NCBI GenBank assembly: GCA_029817715.1
Contig: JARUPY010000539.1
Location: 967,501 to 1,031,500 of the forward strand
Origin: Melastoma dodecandrum
Taxonomy: Eukaryota > Streptophyta > Magnoliopsida > Myrtales > Melastomataceae
DNA length: 64,000 nucleotides
Reading direction: 5' to 3'
How positions within the stretch are numbered: the stretch's first letter is position 1; each line of letters opens with the position of its first letter. The position numbers and the translations under genes were made by a program. Below the pieces are notes generated by a model. It ran no database searches and had not been told where the DNA came from. It worked only from the letters and a program-made list of their open reading frames with translations. Below, one piece after another: positions 1-11,700 of the stretch.

Positions 1-285
1 TTGATAAAAAAAAAAGGAAAAAACAAGTTTTACAAAGGTCTTTCCTTTCTGGGTTTTTCTTTTTCCTCTCTTTTGGTTCTTTGATTGTTTAGGTAGATTG
101 AGTTGAGTTTCCCTTCGATTGTTTTTATCTCTCTGTTTTTTTTTTTGTGGGGGGCGGGATTGGATTGTTTCTAGGGTAGGAGTTTTTGTAGATTATGTGA
201 TTGTAGCCAGAGTAGTAGTGTTGTTTCTATCGGCGGCAGCTTGGTCAGATTGGTCGAGTAATGAGATGTCTTTGGTTCGTTGTAG

Positions 286-1759
286 ATTTCTCGACGGACG
301 GAAAATGGTGCTACATAGTGTTCTGGGTGATGGGAGGACCGTCTACGTCCGACCGGTGGAACCTGTTGAAAACAAGGCTGCTCGATGTTTGTCCGTCCTA
401 CTTCTCGACTTCGGACATGCTCTACTATCAGCCGGAGAACAGAACGGCGAGGCTACCTGATGTGTTCCTGCTCAAGTTCTGGTGTTCTTATGACAGGAAA
501 GGTCTATTACATGGTAATTGCTCGCTCTTTGCCTCTGGGAGGTGATGGTCTTATAGCGAGTTCCGCTCCCAATTGATTAGGGGAAACTTGTCTTACAATT
601 TTGCAGATGTTACGAAGGTTCTGTGTGAGCTAGAGTTGACAATAAGGAGAGTTAAAGTGTCCACGACCCCAGATGGGCGAGTGATGGACCTGTTCTTCGT
701 CACCGATTCAAGGTTCGTTGCGAATTGTCTGCCTTAATCTCCGGAACATCCGTAGGAGGTGCCTGAAATCCGACTGATTGTGATTGTCGATGCCCATTTT
801 TCGATCAGGGAACTTCTTCATACGAAGCACCGACAGGAGGAGACCGTTGCGCACCTGAGATCTGTTCTGGGAGATGCGATATCTACCTGTGAGATTGATT
901 TGGTCGGTGCAGATGTCGCCGCCTGCTCACAGGACACTCCATTTCTTCCGCACGAGGTTACTGAAGAGGCGTCCGGGTTGGAGATTCTCGGGGGAAACCT
1001 GGGGGGATCTCCATCGTCTAATCCTGATACAATTGCGGTCTCAATGGACAATTCTTGGAGCCCTTCACATACCATTGTTCAAATCAAGTGCAGCGACCAT
1101 AAAGGTCTCATCTACGATATCATGAGAACCATGAAGGATCTAAGCATCCAGGTCGGCCTCAGCAGAACAACGCTCTTTTCTCATCTCCTCATTTCTCTCT
1201 AAAGCAGCTGTCTGTATCCCTCGTGCCTGACATGAATGCATTTCCAGGTGTCATATGGTCGGTTCTCTTCGAATCCCGGCAGCCAATGTGACGTGGAGCT
1301 GTTCACAATGCTAGCAGACGGTAGCAAAATAGTAGACCCGGCTCGTCAGGACGACCTGAGGGCGTACCTCAAGAAGGAGCTATGGAGTCCTCTCAGAGTT
1401 GCGGTCACGAACCGGGGACCTGACAGCGAGCTCCTCGTCGCCAACCCCGTAGAGTTGTCAGGTCGGGGGAGGCCGCTCGTCTTCTACGACATAACCCTCG
1501 CGCTCGAGGTCCTCAACGTGGGAATCTTCTCAGTAAACTCCTCCTTCACTTCACTAGCCACTTCTTCACTAAATCTCATCGCACACCCGAACACCAACAC
1601 CCTTTTAACCGAACCCTGCAGGTGGAGATAGGGAGGCACATGATATGCAACCGGGAGTTTGAGGTGTACAGAATACTGCTCGACGAGAGAGACAGCTTGT
1701 GCGTGCCTCGGGAGAAGATCGAGGAATGCGTCTGGAATCGACTCATGGGGTGGGACTAG
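286..1759 (+). CDS. ACT-domain protein, ACR9/ACR10 type (5' end outside window)
   Basis: Exons read as 286-513, 607-712, 809-1151, 1248-1532 and 1622-1759, all with GT-AG borders and in phase, giving about 366 codons after the missing start. The first visible exon begins inside an ACT domain (FSTDGKWCYIVFWV), a second ACT block contains DRKGLLHDVTKVLCELEL, and a third contains CSDHKGLIYDIM. The end has the family tail RGPDSELLVANPVELSGRG and a final LMGWD. ACT repeats bind small ligands such as amino acids; plant ACR proteins are thought to act as amino-acid sensors or regulators, without a catalytic domain. The N-terminal exon is not in bases 1-285, which read as intron. No lesion seen. Family is sure; choice between ACR9 and ACR10 is not. 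Confidence 0.9.
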
Positions 1760-1938
1760 ATGCATAGAAGTGGCATGGCATGGTGTTGTAGCCCATGAAA
1801 TGGTTTCTAACAATAGAGAGAGAAAGGAGTTGTAAATTATTGTGGTTGCTAGGAATGTATGTTTAGGAGTCAATTTGTATATAAGTCAAAAGTCGGGTTC
1901 AAGGTTTAAAAAAAAGGAGGAAAATATATATCACAATT

Positions 1939-2024
1939 TCCGACCTGCCGGAATCGAACCAGCGACCTAAGGATTGTCTGTTTACAACTACAGTCCTCCG
2001 CTCTACCAACTGAGCTAAGGTCGG
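1939..2024 (-). tRNA. tRNA-Tyr (GUA) with intron
   Basis: On the minus strand the seven-base acceptor stem CCGACCT pairs with AGGTCGG at the other end. The D-arm TAGCTCAGTTGGTAGAGC, anticodon region ACTGTA and T-arm GGTTCGAATCC are all present. About 12-13 extra bases follow the GTA anticodon and its 3' neighbour, as expected because plant nuclear tRNA-Tyr genes carry a short intron there. A T-run lies downstream on the minus strand (A-rich on the plus strand just before 1939), suited to Pol III termination. Confidence 0.95.
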
Positions 2025-3639
2025 TTTTCGTTATATGTTCCGCCAAATATATTTATTTAGACTTTAAATACCAAAAAAAATCGTGTTCTCAAAATGAGAT
2101 TTCCTGATAAAGTCTATAGTTGAAAGTTTAAACAAATCAAACTTCAGAATCCGCAAGAACTGTCTAAGCCAAAACTAATCCCATCCCATACTCAGATAAA
2201 ACAAATTAAAGTTTATTTCTCATTAAATAGAAAAATATAATTCGTGATGTAGCTGTAAGTTTGATTATATATATATATATATATATATATAGTATAGGTG
2301 GACGATGCTCCCAACCAACCCGCGAGCAGAGAAATGTAGGTGGGGGATAAAACCGACATTTCCGGTTACCTCCCGGACAATTCCCAATCCGCGACGGATC
2401 CACGTCATCGCCCGCGGTCTGAATCACGTGGTAGAACCGAGACCTGGGACTCCTTCGTCATTTTACCAGAATACCCTCGCCTACCAGAAGTTTATATATA
2501 CCGTGGACTGCCGACGATTCCAATTCTGTCTCCCCACCCTCTCCAGCGGACAACAAGGCAAAAGGTACGATCATTCCCCTCCCCCGTATTGCATGTTTAG
2601 TTGGGGTGCCCTTTTCTTCTTCTTCTTCTTTTTATTTTTATTTTTATTTTTTTTATTTCCCTAGTTCTTGTTTTTTTATTTTTTTTTTCTTTTTGGGGTT
2701 GTGTGTGGGGATCGTGGTTGCATTTGCTGGCACTGAGTGATTGTTGTGTAGTTCTTGTAATATTTTTGGGATATGTTGTAAGAAGAAGCAGAGACAGGCT
2801 GCTGGTAGCAAGAATGGGTTGGGGAGTTTGGTCATGACATGACTGCCATTTTCTGTTATAATGCTGGCCATTTTGTTGCTGGGAAGCTCTGTTTTGTTCC
2901 GGGGTAGTTGATGGAGTGTGGCGTGCGTCATTCGAATTTCGGCCAACCACTGAATTCGGGAGTCTCCTCGGAGATTTGAAAGGCTTCCTTCTCTGGAGGT
3001 TGTTTCTATGTCATGTTTGTTTGCTGGTTGGAGGGAGGTGTTGACTTTCACTATCTAGCAATTCCAAAGCAGAGCTGATTCGTCGAATTTCTGCAACTTT
3101 GAAATGATGCATGAGTTGATCTTACAATAAAGCTGATTCGTCGAATTTCTGTTTTAAGATCGTGGTTTGTTCTGGGGTAAATTACCGGCACCAGGTCCAC
3201 AAGTTGTTTCTACCTCAAGGAACGGACGTTTGTTCAGATTTGCTACGCAATGCTAAATCATTTCATATATGTTGCTGGTTTATGCGTAAAGCATGGGTTG
3301 TAACTCTGTTCACCCGCTTGATTTCACTGTATTTAAAGCAGGTAAATTTATTGGTAATACTTGGTAATGTGTCCAAGTAGCTGAAGCCGATATTTTCATA
3401 CACTGTGGAAAAAAATCCTGATATACCTTTTTCCCAAGTCTGTTTGTTATTACCATTGAATCTGTGTGAAGGTTTACAAGACGATAGTCAAGTCTATTGA
3501 TGTAGTGGTTCGGAGGACATTACGTGTAAATCAACTAACTGATGTCCTTATTCTGAACAGACAGTTAATTTTGGATTCCGGCAAGAACTTTGGATATTGC
3601 ATCCGAAGACAAAAGAGCGAGAAATTTATTTCTTGCTGA
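2025..3639 (+). promoter_or_regulatory. Intergenic, promoter and probable 5'UTR intron of the Gag1-clamp gene
   Basis: An AT microsatellite lies at about 2265-2291. From about 2500 the sequence is a pyrimidine-rich leader ending in AAAAG followed by GTACGATC near 2563, which looks like a non-coding first exon and donor. The stretch 2563-3560 is T-rich and intron-like and ends at an acceptor (TTCTGAACAG, 3560). No convincing coding sequence was found in it. This is inference from splice-like signals; a cDNA would settle it. Confidence 0.4.
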
Positions 3640-4357
3640 TTGGTCGGAGGATGGTTGTTTTCCTTGGGAAGTATGGCAGAAAAATATTCACGGAGCTCAC
3701 ACACCGATAACAAGCAATCCCAGGAGTGTTCCGAGTCTGCCAATGAAGTCAGGAAAGTGGATGGAAAAGACATGAACCCTTCCTCTTGTATCAATTACGG
3801 TATTTGCCTCTCTATGCATCTACGAAGCTGCAACTTTACTGGTCTTGGCATGTCGAGTCGAGAATTATTCAATATTTCTGTGTACATCGTCTGTACTGCA
3901 TAGCTTTTCCGTGATTGGTGCTTATGACTGATGATAGGGGTAGCCATGTGGCATGAAAGTAGGAAAGCATGGCTCGGAGGAGATCAAACTCATCGCTCGG
4001 GAAAACTTGTCAAAGATCCCATCATAAGGTACGCAATATGCATACCATATCCACTACAGATCTCTAGTTTTGCTTTGCGGAATTTGTTATGTGCTTCTAC
4101 TATTTGGTAAAGTGCTCTCTTTTAAGTAATCTTCCTGTTCGATTCCTCCAGCTGGTCGACTAGCTACGAAGATCTCCTGTTGACAAATGAGCCGTTTTCC
4201 GAGCCCATTCCTCTGGCGGTAACAATCGTAAAAGCATATCGACTCTGTCCCGTTTACTGTCCTACCTGCGAGCTTCTTAATGTCTCTTTTCCTATGAAAA
4301 CAGGAAATGGTCGATTTCTTGGTTGATATCTGGCACATGGAAGGACTCTTCGATTAA
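3640..4357 (+). CDS. Gag1-like clamp domain protein (DUF4050)
   Basis: Exons 3640-3799, 3938-4028, 4152-4218 and 4304-4357 join in phase to about 123 residues (112 if the ATG at 3673 is used). The C-terminal half is the diagnostic part: AMWHESRKAWLGG, then KDPIISWSTSYEDLL, then EPFSEPIPLAEMVDFLVDIW and a terminal EGLFD. This matches the plant family annotated as gag1-related/DUF4050, whose biochemical role is unknown. The N-terminal part is Ser-rich with little recognisable similarity, so the start is uncertain. An earlier coding exon cannot be excluded. No lesion seen in the conserved domain. Confidence 0.75.
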
Positions 4358-5143
4358 AGGTCCATGCTCTGGCCCTCCCATTCTGCCACGACGAGGCCGA
4401 TATGTGTGGCCGTCAAAAGGCTCTTGCGAAAGGCGTTGGTTGCGTTCGACGTGTTATTGGCTATCTGTAACGTTTGTTACAAAAGCAACGTACAATACAT
4501 TTTCTTAAACCAGTAATGTAATGACTGAAGTAGATTCGTATTTGGTTAAATTCGTTAAGTATAAAGATAAGGGATTTTTAAAGTCTTTTGACCTAAATTT
4601 AATTAATTATAAGATTATGTTAACAACTTATGTTTAATTAAACTAAATATTGGAAAATGGATTAAAAAGTTGACATTGATCATATTTTGCCTAACGATAA
4701 TTGTGTGATCTTTTGATAATAATAGTGTAGGGTTAATTGTTTTAAAGGTCTGATTTCCTCGCGGTAAAGTCTCCCCCGACACGTTATCGCGGCTCCAGCT
4801 CTCGCCGCCACCGGCCGATTACTCCTCCCTCCTTTGCCGCTGCCGTCCCGCCTCGGTGGATCCGCTTCTCGGTTTTCATCTCCGTCGTCGCTCCCTCCAT
4901 CTTCCTCCGCCGTGGATTTCTACCGTGCGAACTTCGTCGGCGAGGTCAGCGATTCCTCCTCGGTTCTGATGGCTTGGTGCAATTGTGATTGAGGCTTGAC
5001 TCTGCTGAAACTTTCGACTGACTCCATAGTCGTTGCTCTGATTATTGTACTCTCCAGGACTTCTGAATAGTTTTCGGATGATAGGTTGTTTGTATTAGAT
5101 GTTTCAGGGGAGTTGTGGTTTGGTTGTGTTGGCGTGAGTAAGC
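4358..5143 (+). promoter_or_regulatory. AT-rich spacer and 5' leader of the Myb gene
   Basis: 4500-4760 is AT-rich with no gene seen. From about 4765 it becomes C/T-rich (CTCCCCCGACACG, CGCCGCCACCGGCC) as expected for a plant 5'UTR leading to the ATG at 5144. A 5'UTR intron is possible between about 4945 and 5140 but was not fixed. Confidence 0.4.
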
Positions 5144-7189
5144 ATGGGGTCAAAGAAAGGACACGGGAGAAGCGATGAAACTGACAATGTTAAAAGAAGC
5201 AAATGCTCAGAACTTTTGGCGCAGAGCCGAGGAAGTGTTGATTTGAATGGTCGGGAGGGTAAAAAGAGAGAGAAGAAGAGAAAGGTCGATGACATCGACG
5301 GGAAGGGCCACGACGACGGGTGTGATCATAGGATGGTGAAGGAGCAAGAGAGAAGCAAGGAGGCAAAAGGGAAGAACACGAAGAAGCAGAAGAAGCGGAA
5401 GAAGATTGATGTTGATGAGCAGCGGAGTGAAAAGGGAGATGCTGATATTGGTAGGAGTGGTAGCGAAATAATACAGAGAAAGAAAGAGAAGAGGAATAAG
5501 GTAAAGAAGATTCGGAATATAGAAGAGCCTCGAGATGAGAAGGGTCGTGCTGATTTTGTTAGAGTCGAGCTATATGATGGTAAGGTTGAGGACACAAAGA
5601 AGGACAAGAGAAAGAGGAAACGAATTGCGGAGAGGCACCAACCCGAAAGGGGCAAGGGTAATTCTGTCAGCAACGGACATCAGCAAACTGATGAGATTGT
5701 GCAGGTGGAAGAGGTCGAGGTAGAGAAAGGGAAGGAGAGCAAAAAGAAGGGGAAGAAGGATAAGATGAAGAAAGAAAGGCAAGCCGAAGAGAAACAAAAT
5801 GAGGAGGAAACAGATGGGGCTAGGAAGAAACGGTTATTAGAAAATAAACATGTGTTGATAGGTACTACTCCCACAGCGGAACTAAAGTTCTACGACAAGT
5901 TTAGTGATAAAGGAAACGAAAAAGAGGTTGGGGGGAACTTTGATTGCTCGGGAGACATTGAAGATACTAGGGAACCTGCTGAAAATTTCGAGACTACTGG
6001 TTGTAAGAAGGGAAAGCATGGAAGAGAGAAAAATGGAGGGAGTAACGTGGAAAGTGAAGAGAAGGGCAATGAACAAAGTAAATGTAGAGGTGAAGAGAGG
6101 TCGGAATGTGAATTGACATTGGCTGATGCTGAAGACAAAGGAAAGCTAGTCAAGCAGGGCGAGAAGAAGAAAAAGAAGGAAGTGGCTGTAACAAGTTGCT
6201 TGGAAAGAAATGGTCCAGAGAGAAAAAAGGATGGCACTTTAATCTCCAAGATTCTTGAAAGAACTCCTGGTAAATCAGCATCTAAGAAAGTTAATTTTGC
6301 TGAGAATGATGAGGTTTTCACCTTCAGTGACAGCAAGAAGGATGTAGCTGTTGGCAAGCGATATACAAAAGAGGAGGATGAACTGCTCAGACAGGCCGTC
6401 CATAATTACATCGAGTCCCATAGATTAGGGGACAATGGACTTGAGATGGTTCTTCACTGCCGGAGTCACAAACAGAAAGGTTGCTGGAGGGAGATCAGCA
6501 AAAGCCTACCCTGGAGAAGCTATAGGAGCATCTACTATCGTGCCCACACATTGTTTGAAAGAGCAGGTGATAAACCTGATTGGAGTCCTGAAGAACTGGA
6601 ATTAGTCCTGCAGCATCATAAGAAATATGGACCGATGTGGAAACAGTTGGCCGAAGTCCTTGGAAAGTACCGCTATGATGTCAAGAACATGTTCCGGATC
6701 ATAAATCACGGGCAATTAAGGAGAGGGAAATGGACTCCTGAGGAACTAGACACCTTATACGAGTTGGTTAACAAGGACTTGCGAATGAGCATGAACGTGG
6801 AGAAGAAGACCCATCAGGGAATTTTCAGAGACAACATCGCTTGGACTGCGTTAAGCGAGCAGCTAGGCACCCGGCATTTCACTACTTGCTGTACCAAGTG
6901 GTACAGAATCGCTTCCCCGATGGTTTCACAAGGAATCTGGAACGATTCCGATGACTATCATCTCGTTGATGCTCTGGTTAGTTTAGACAAGTTCTCCTTT
7001 GTGGAGGTTGACTGGGATAATCTGTTGGAGCACCGGACGGGCGAGCTATGCGTGAGGCGATGGAAAGAGTTGATCAGGAGCGTGGACCGCCATTATACCA
7101 AGACGTTCGCAGAACTGGTGGAGATCTTGTCGAAGCGATATGCCTGGGACGTCCTCGAGGCAAGGGAAGCCGTGGCCGAAATGACATGA
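5144..7189 (+). CDS. Myb/SANT protein, REB1/DMTF1-like (Pol I termination factor type)
   Basis: A single uninterrupted ORF of 681 codons. Residues 1 to about 395 are a Lys/Glu-rich, low-complexity stretch with many KKKRK-like basic clusters, suited to a nuclear or nucleolar protein. From about residue 403 come tandem Myb/SANT repeats: YTKEEDELLRQAV, WSPEELELVLQHHKKYGPMWKQ, GKWTPEELDTLYELV and a last repeat around WNDSDDYHLVDALVSLD. This arrangement matches plant homologues of yeast Reb1 and mammalian TTF1/DMTF1, annotated as RNA polymerase I termination factors; plant function is inferred from the family. The strong purine bias of the N-terminal half makes long Leu/Phe-rich ORFs on the opposite strand that are not genes. 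Reading frame is intact. Confidence 0.88.
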   Translation: MGSKKGHGRSDETDNVKRSKCSELLAQSRGSVDLNGREGKKREKKRKVDDIDGKGHDDGCDHRMVKEQERSKEAKGKNTKKQKKRKKIDVDEQRSEKGDADIGRSGSEIIQRKKEKRNKVKKIRNIEEPRDEKGRADFVRVELYDGKVEDTKKDKRKRKRIAERHQPERGKGNSVSNGHQQTDEIVQVEEVEVEKGKESKKKGKKDKMKKERQAEEKQNEEETDGARKKRLLENKHVLIGTTPTAELKFYDKFSDKGNEKEVGGNFDCSGDIEDTREPAENFETTGCKKGKHGREKNGGSNVESEEKGNEQSKCRGEERSECELTLADAEDKGKLVKQGEKKKKKEVAVTSCLERNGPERKKDGTLISKILERTPGKSASKKVNFAENDEVFTFSDSKKDVAVGKRYTKEEDELLRQAVHNYIESHRLGDNGLEMVLHCRSHKQKGCWREISKSLPWRSYRSIYYRAHTLFERAGDKPDWSPEELELVLQHHKKYGPMWKQLAEVLGKYRYDVKNMFRIINHGQLRRGKWTPEELDTLYELVNKDLRMSMNVEKKTHQGIFRDNIAWTALSEQLGTRHFTTCCTKWYRIASPMVSQGIWNDSDDYHLVDALVSLDKFSFVEVDWDNLLEHRTGELCVRRWKELIRSVDRHYTKTFAELVEILSKRYAWDVLEAREAVAEMT

Positions 7190-7441
7190 ACACCGAAGCC
7201 TTCTTTCTTGTTTGGAAGCAATCAGGTGCCTGATTAGTTCGCGATGATGAAATTTGTAACGAGTTTTGATGTATTTATTATTATATTTGGAGCGTACTCA
7301 TGTTTTTATAACGTGGTTTGGCGTGCACGCTGGCAACCGTGTGCTCTCCTGGACGCTAAACCCAATCGTCAGTCAATCAAAGGAATAATGCAACAAAAAA
7401 TATCTGAAGACCAAGACGACGTCGCACCCGACCTCCCTCCG

Positions 7442-7450
7442 TATATAAAA
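7442..7450 (+). promoter_or_regulatory. TATA box of the carboxypeptidase-like gene
   Basis: TATATAAAA lies about 66 bp before the ATG at 7516, in an otherwise C-rich leader. Spacing suits a short 5'UTR. Confidence 0.55.
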
Positions 7451-7515
7451 CGGTTTTATGGTACGTGTCTTTCAACTGCCTACGGTCGGTTACTTCCACC
7501 GCCCTGCGATCGGAG

Positions 7516-10451
7516 ATGGCGAGGGATTGGGCTTTCGCTTCGTTCGTCGCGATCGTTCTCGCAGCGGGGTCGACGAAGGGCGCATCGTTGCTCGAGGACA
7601 TGCGCGTGGCGCCGTCCGATTTCCCGTCACTTAATGCCGAGAAGTTGATCAGGGAGTTGAACCTGTTCCCCAAGGAGTTGGACGTTGTGAGCGGGAGGAA
7701 TGGAGTTGGCGTCGGTGGTGACGGGAAGAGGATCATGGAGAGAAATTTCGTGTTTCCGGACCTGTCGGGGTGGATTCCGGGGTCTCCGTGGAGGATTTGG
7801 GGCACCACGCTGGGTATTACAAGCTCAAGCATTCTCACGACGCGAGGTGAGTTTTTTTGGGTTTCATGCATGCGTTTCGCTTATTGTTGTTTTTTGCAGA
7901 TTTATCCGGTCGAGGTTAAAGAGTTACTGCAAGTGTAATTGTTGCTGTTCTTGACTATCAGTCTCCCCGTTGGAGCGTGCTTTTGAATTTATCTGTAATC
8001 AGCTGGCTCGACTTTCATTTGTTTGGTTTCTGTGGATCGGTGGTAAAACTTGGTTGCTGAATTCGGGTTGTTTTTTTATTGTAGGGTGTTTTACTTTTTC
8101 TTTGAATCGCGGAGCCACAAGGATGACCCTGTTGTTATTTGGTTGACCGGAGGACCGGGATGCAGCAGTGAATTGGCAATGTTTTATGAGAATGGCCCCT
8201 TCTCTATTGCGGATAACATGTCACTTGTATGGAATGAATATGGCTGGGACAAGGTATTCTGTGCTCTGGACATTTCCGTTCATTGGAAGACTCTGTAATG
8301 CTTTTACTTACTCAATATTATGTGCCCCTTCCCCATTTATTTAGGCTCCGTCTTTTCCGTGCTCTGTTGCAGCCTCTAAATCTGTTTCTTATGGGTGATT
8401 TTCAGACTTCAAATTTGATTTATATCGATCAACCGGTCGGGACTGGTTTCAGCTATACATCTGACAAACGTGATATTCGGCACAATGAAAAGGGTGTTAG
8501 TGATGACTTGTATGATTTCTTACAGGTTAGATTTATCAATCCCAAGCACAATAATGTTTCTTACATCAGTATAGTCTACTTGGAGCATATCATTGTGTCT
8601 TTTTTTTCCTGCTTCGACTTAAGAAAGTTGTTTTGTTCTTGAGGCCTTCTTTGAGGAGCACCCAGAATTTGTGAAGAATGACTTCTTCATAACCGGAGAA
8701 TCATATGCCGGTCACTATATCCCTGCTTTTGCCTCTCGTGTTCACCAAGGCAACAAAGCTAAAGAAGGGATTCATATTAATCTAAAGGTTAGATTTTGTT
8801 CTCTTGGCACTGGGCAGCTTACAATTTTTCTTCTCATGGCTTAAACTAAGGAATTTATTTTATGCAGGGATTTGCTATTGGCAATGGTCTTACCAATCCT
8901 GCTATCCAGTATAAAGCTTATACAGATTATGCCTTGGACATGGGGATTATCAAGCAAGCACAATATGAAAAAATCAATAAGATTGTACCAGTGTGTGAGA
9001 CGGCGATAAAACTTTGTGGTAATTGATTGGCGTTCTTTTTCTTTAGATTTTTCGTACTTGCATGCTTTTCATTTTCTAGAAATTTTGCTCCCTTTCCTAG
9101 ACAGTTGAGCCAATTAAACTAAAGCTGCAAAAAGTAGCCGATCATGTGCTCTTTTGGTTTCCCAAAAAATGCAGACCCAGTGAAGAATTTTATGATAGCA
9201 TTTTATCTTCATCTATATGCATAGTTTGAACTTTGGACTTTCACTTAGCGAAATTTATTCATCCTTTTTCAGGTTCCGATGGAACAATATCTTGTGTGGC
9301 TTCCTTTTTTGTCTGCAACACCATATTCAGCAGTATAAGGGCACTGGCTGGCAATACTAATGTGTGTCTGGTTTTATTAAGATTATATGTAGTACAACAG
9401 GTTTTCCTTAGCTTTGTTCTAGTTAAACTCAGTTTTGCTCGGGTTCCTCAAATAATGAATGGATAAGTCACTTTGTCTACTTGAACCACAAAAGGGAGGT
9501 CACGGCCATATGGTTTGCAGCTGAAACAGACTATCTTGAAGGATAAGTTTTTCTCGTGGTGCTTTACGTGTGGTTCTGCAGTAAATAGTAATCACTATTT
9601 ATTTGATGAAAATGATAAATCAATAGGACACACTTTCTCTGATGGATTGGATCGTATCTTGATGAGATCTTACACAAAATATTGTCAACTCTATGTGTTA
9701 CAATTAATGAGGCTCTGTCATCTATCAGCGGTTATGTTCTTTTGTTTCTTGTAGTATTACGATATTAGGAAAAAGTGTGAAGGCAGCCTGTGCTATGATT
9801 TCTCGAACATGGAGAAATTCCTGAACCAGCAATTGGTTCGGGAAGCGCTTGGGGTGGGGAGCATCGATTTCGTATCATGCAGTCCTACAGTCTACCAGGC
9901 CATGCTGGTGGACTGGATGAGGAATCTCGAAGTCGGGATTCCTGCTCTTCTCGAGGATGGAATCCAGCTGCTTGTGTATGCTGGAGAATATGACCTCATT
10001 TGCAACTGGTTGGGTTAGTAATCGCTTGCTCTCGAAACCTTCCATCACGTGTTGACTTCGTGGACCTGATTTTTATGCAGGGTGCTAACACATCCTTGTG
10101 GAACCAGGTAATTCAAGGTGGGTGCATGCCATGGAATGGTCTGGTCAGAAGAAATTCGTTGATTCTACAGAAGTTCCATTTGAAGTCGATGGCTCGGAGG
10201 CCGGCGTCATGAAAAATTACGGCGCACTCACTTTCCTCAAGGTCTCTCCATCTGTGTGGACCTAACTAAGTCTTGGACAGGATAAATCGTATTTCTATAA
10301 AAAGTGGTTCCATTTTTCAGGTTCATGTGCGGGTCACATGGTTCCAACGGACCAACCAAAGGCATCACTGGAGATGCTCATCCGATGGACGCAGGGAAAG
10401 CTTTCTTCAGTGGTGGAAGAGGATGCTGTGCAGCTGGTGGCCGAGATTTGA
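7516..10451 (+). pseudogene. Serine carboxypeptidase-like (SCPL47-49 type), two frameshifts
   Basis: Exons 7516-7846, 8085-8253, 8406-8525, 8644-8787, 8868-9018, 9273-9361, 9755-10013, 10108-10241 and 10321-10451 all have usable splice sites. The product starts with a signal peptide (MARDWAFASFVAIVLAAG) and carries the S10 peptidase marks WLTGGPGCSS, GESYAGHYIP (catalytic Ser), AGEYDLICNW (catalytic Asp) and AGHMVPTDQP (catalytic His). Members are vacuolar or secreted. Two single-base losses break it: one in the G-run at 7767-7770, where the frame for GVSVEDLGHH is shifted, and one at about 10326-10328, just before the His motif, where an Asp/Asn codon has only two bases. The second is not in a homopolymer. 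Everything between reads cleanly, so the lesions are recent or are assembly errors. Confidence 0.85.
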
Positions 10452-10790
10452 TTCAGCGGCATCTCTTTCTATTCCGGATGTTCAATGTATACATCGGCCT
10501 TTTCATGGCTATGCATGCGTGCAGATGATACGGGACTTCTCGATATAATCTGTTGGAATCTAAACAACTGAACTCTTCGGCTGGATCTGGGTTGACATCT
10601 CTATATATTAAAAGCTGGGGTGGCAATGACTCAGTTTCGGAGTTCCGCAGGCTGCAGTTTGTGGCCTCGTAAAGGTTTTTACTGTTCGACTGTAATAAGA
10701 GACTTTAAAGAGTTTTGGCGGCTCTCGGTAAAGGGACAGGCTTTTGATAAGATTCGACTGACCAAAAGAGGAGAAGCAAGAGGACCGCCA
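10452..10790. other. Intergenic spacer
   Basis: 3'UTR of the carboxypeptidase-like gene and upstream sequence of the next locus. No gene or repeat recognised. Confidence 0.5.
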
Positions 10791-10972
10791 TGGCCCTGAA
10801 CTCTCCTACTAACCAAATCCTCTCCTTCTCCACCTACTCTTCCCGGGTCATTATGCCGCGGTCGTCTCCCTACTTGTCTTCTTACAACCATGGCTCGTTG
10901 CTTTCAGAAGCAGACCGTTAAAGTAGTTGTCCCCACTACAGCATCCGGTAGTGGTCTGTCTCCGTCTTCCCC

Positions 10973-11050
10973 ACTTATGGCCACTTCCTTATAACCCAAT
11001 TGGAATCGTTTACTTATGGCAACTTCATTATAACCCAATTGGAATCGTTT
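10973..11050 (+). repeat. 39-bp tandem duplication A
   Basis: Two copies, 10973-11011 and 11012-11050, differ at two positions (both C to A). Each contains CCCAATTGGAATCG. It brings a TAA in one frame and lies in the decayed DUF3783 gene. Confidence 0.9.
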
Positions 11051-11622
11051 ATGGCGTGTTTCTGAGTCAAGCTTTCGTTTCTTCCGGCTGTTGGATAGGA
11101 GTCCCGAGTGAGTTGATGGAGGATGATTCAAAGTTCTTCATCCCCTTGAATGCCGAAAGCTCCCCTGTAAGTACCAGTTAGTATAGGCTTTCTCAAACGC
11201 AATCTAGCCACTGTTAAATAGCAAGTCTTAAAGAGGTAGCTTCCGGAAGCTGCACAAGTATTCTTTGGACAGTATCAAGGAACATTTGATATCTTGATTG
11301 ACAGGAAGTAATGCAGGAGATCTGATCCTCAAAGCCCGTGATGTTTGTTTTTGTTTTGGCAGATACAACAGCTGCTGAAAGATATGGACGGTGAATTTAT
11401 GAAGGTGATGGCTACATCCTCGTCTTGATTTACAGTAGCACCATAGAAATTTGGATGAACTCACGTCATTTACAGTTAGTTTACTGTACTGAGAACATGG
11501 TTACAAGTTCGCTGGGTGACACAGTGACCACGATTCAACCCATCTTGGCTTGTCATAAAATTGAAGAAGAGCTCAGCAATCGGATTAACTCATCGAGATC
11601 ATCCAGATGTCTGTGCAGGTTG

Positions 11623-11700
11623 CAGCAAATCTGCCTGTCTGGCCTCACCGGTGAGGAGATGCAGCAAATCTGCCTGTCTGACCTCGCCGGTGAGGAGATG
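11623..11700 (+). repeat. 39-bp tandem duplication B (13 codons)
   Basis: Copies 11623-11661 and 11662-11700, in frame, each encoding QQICLSxLxGEEM with small differences. It sits in the same decayed gene, 570 bp from duplication A, has the same unit length and an unrelated sequence. Confidence 0.9.

Noticed and set aside
2601..3051. ORFs on both strands in the T-rich stretch after 2600
   Set aside because: Low-complexity T runs in a likely 5'UTR intron; no conserved motif.
5326..6357. Leu/Phe/Ser-rich minus-strand ORFs
   Set aside because: Shadows of the purine-rich Lys/Glu coding stretch of the Myb protein on the other strand.
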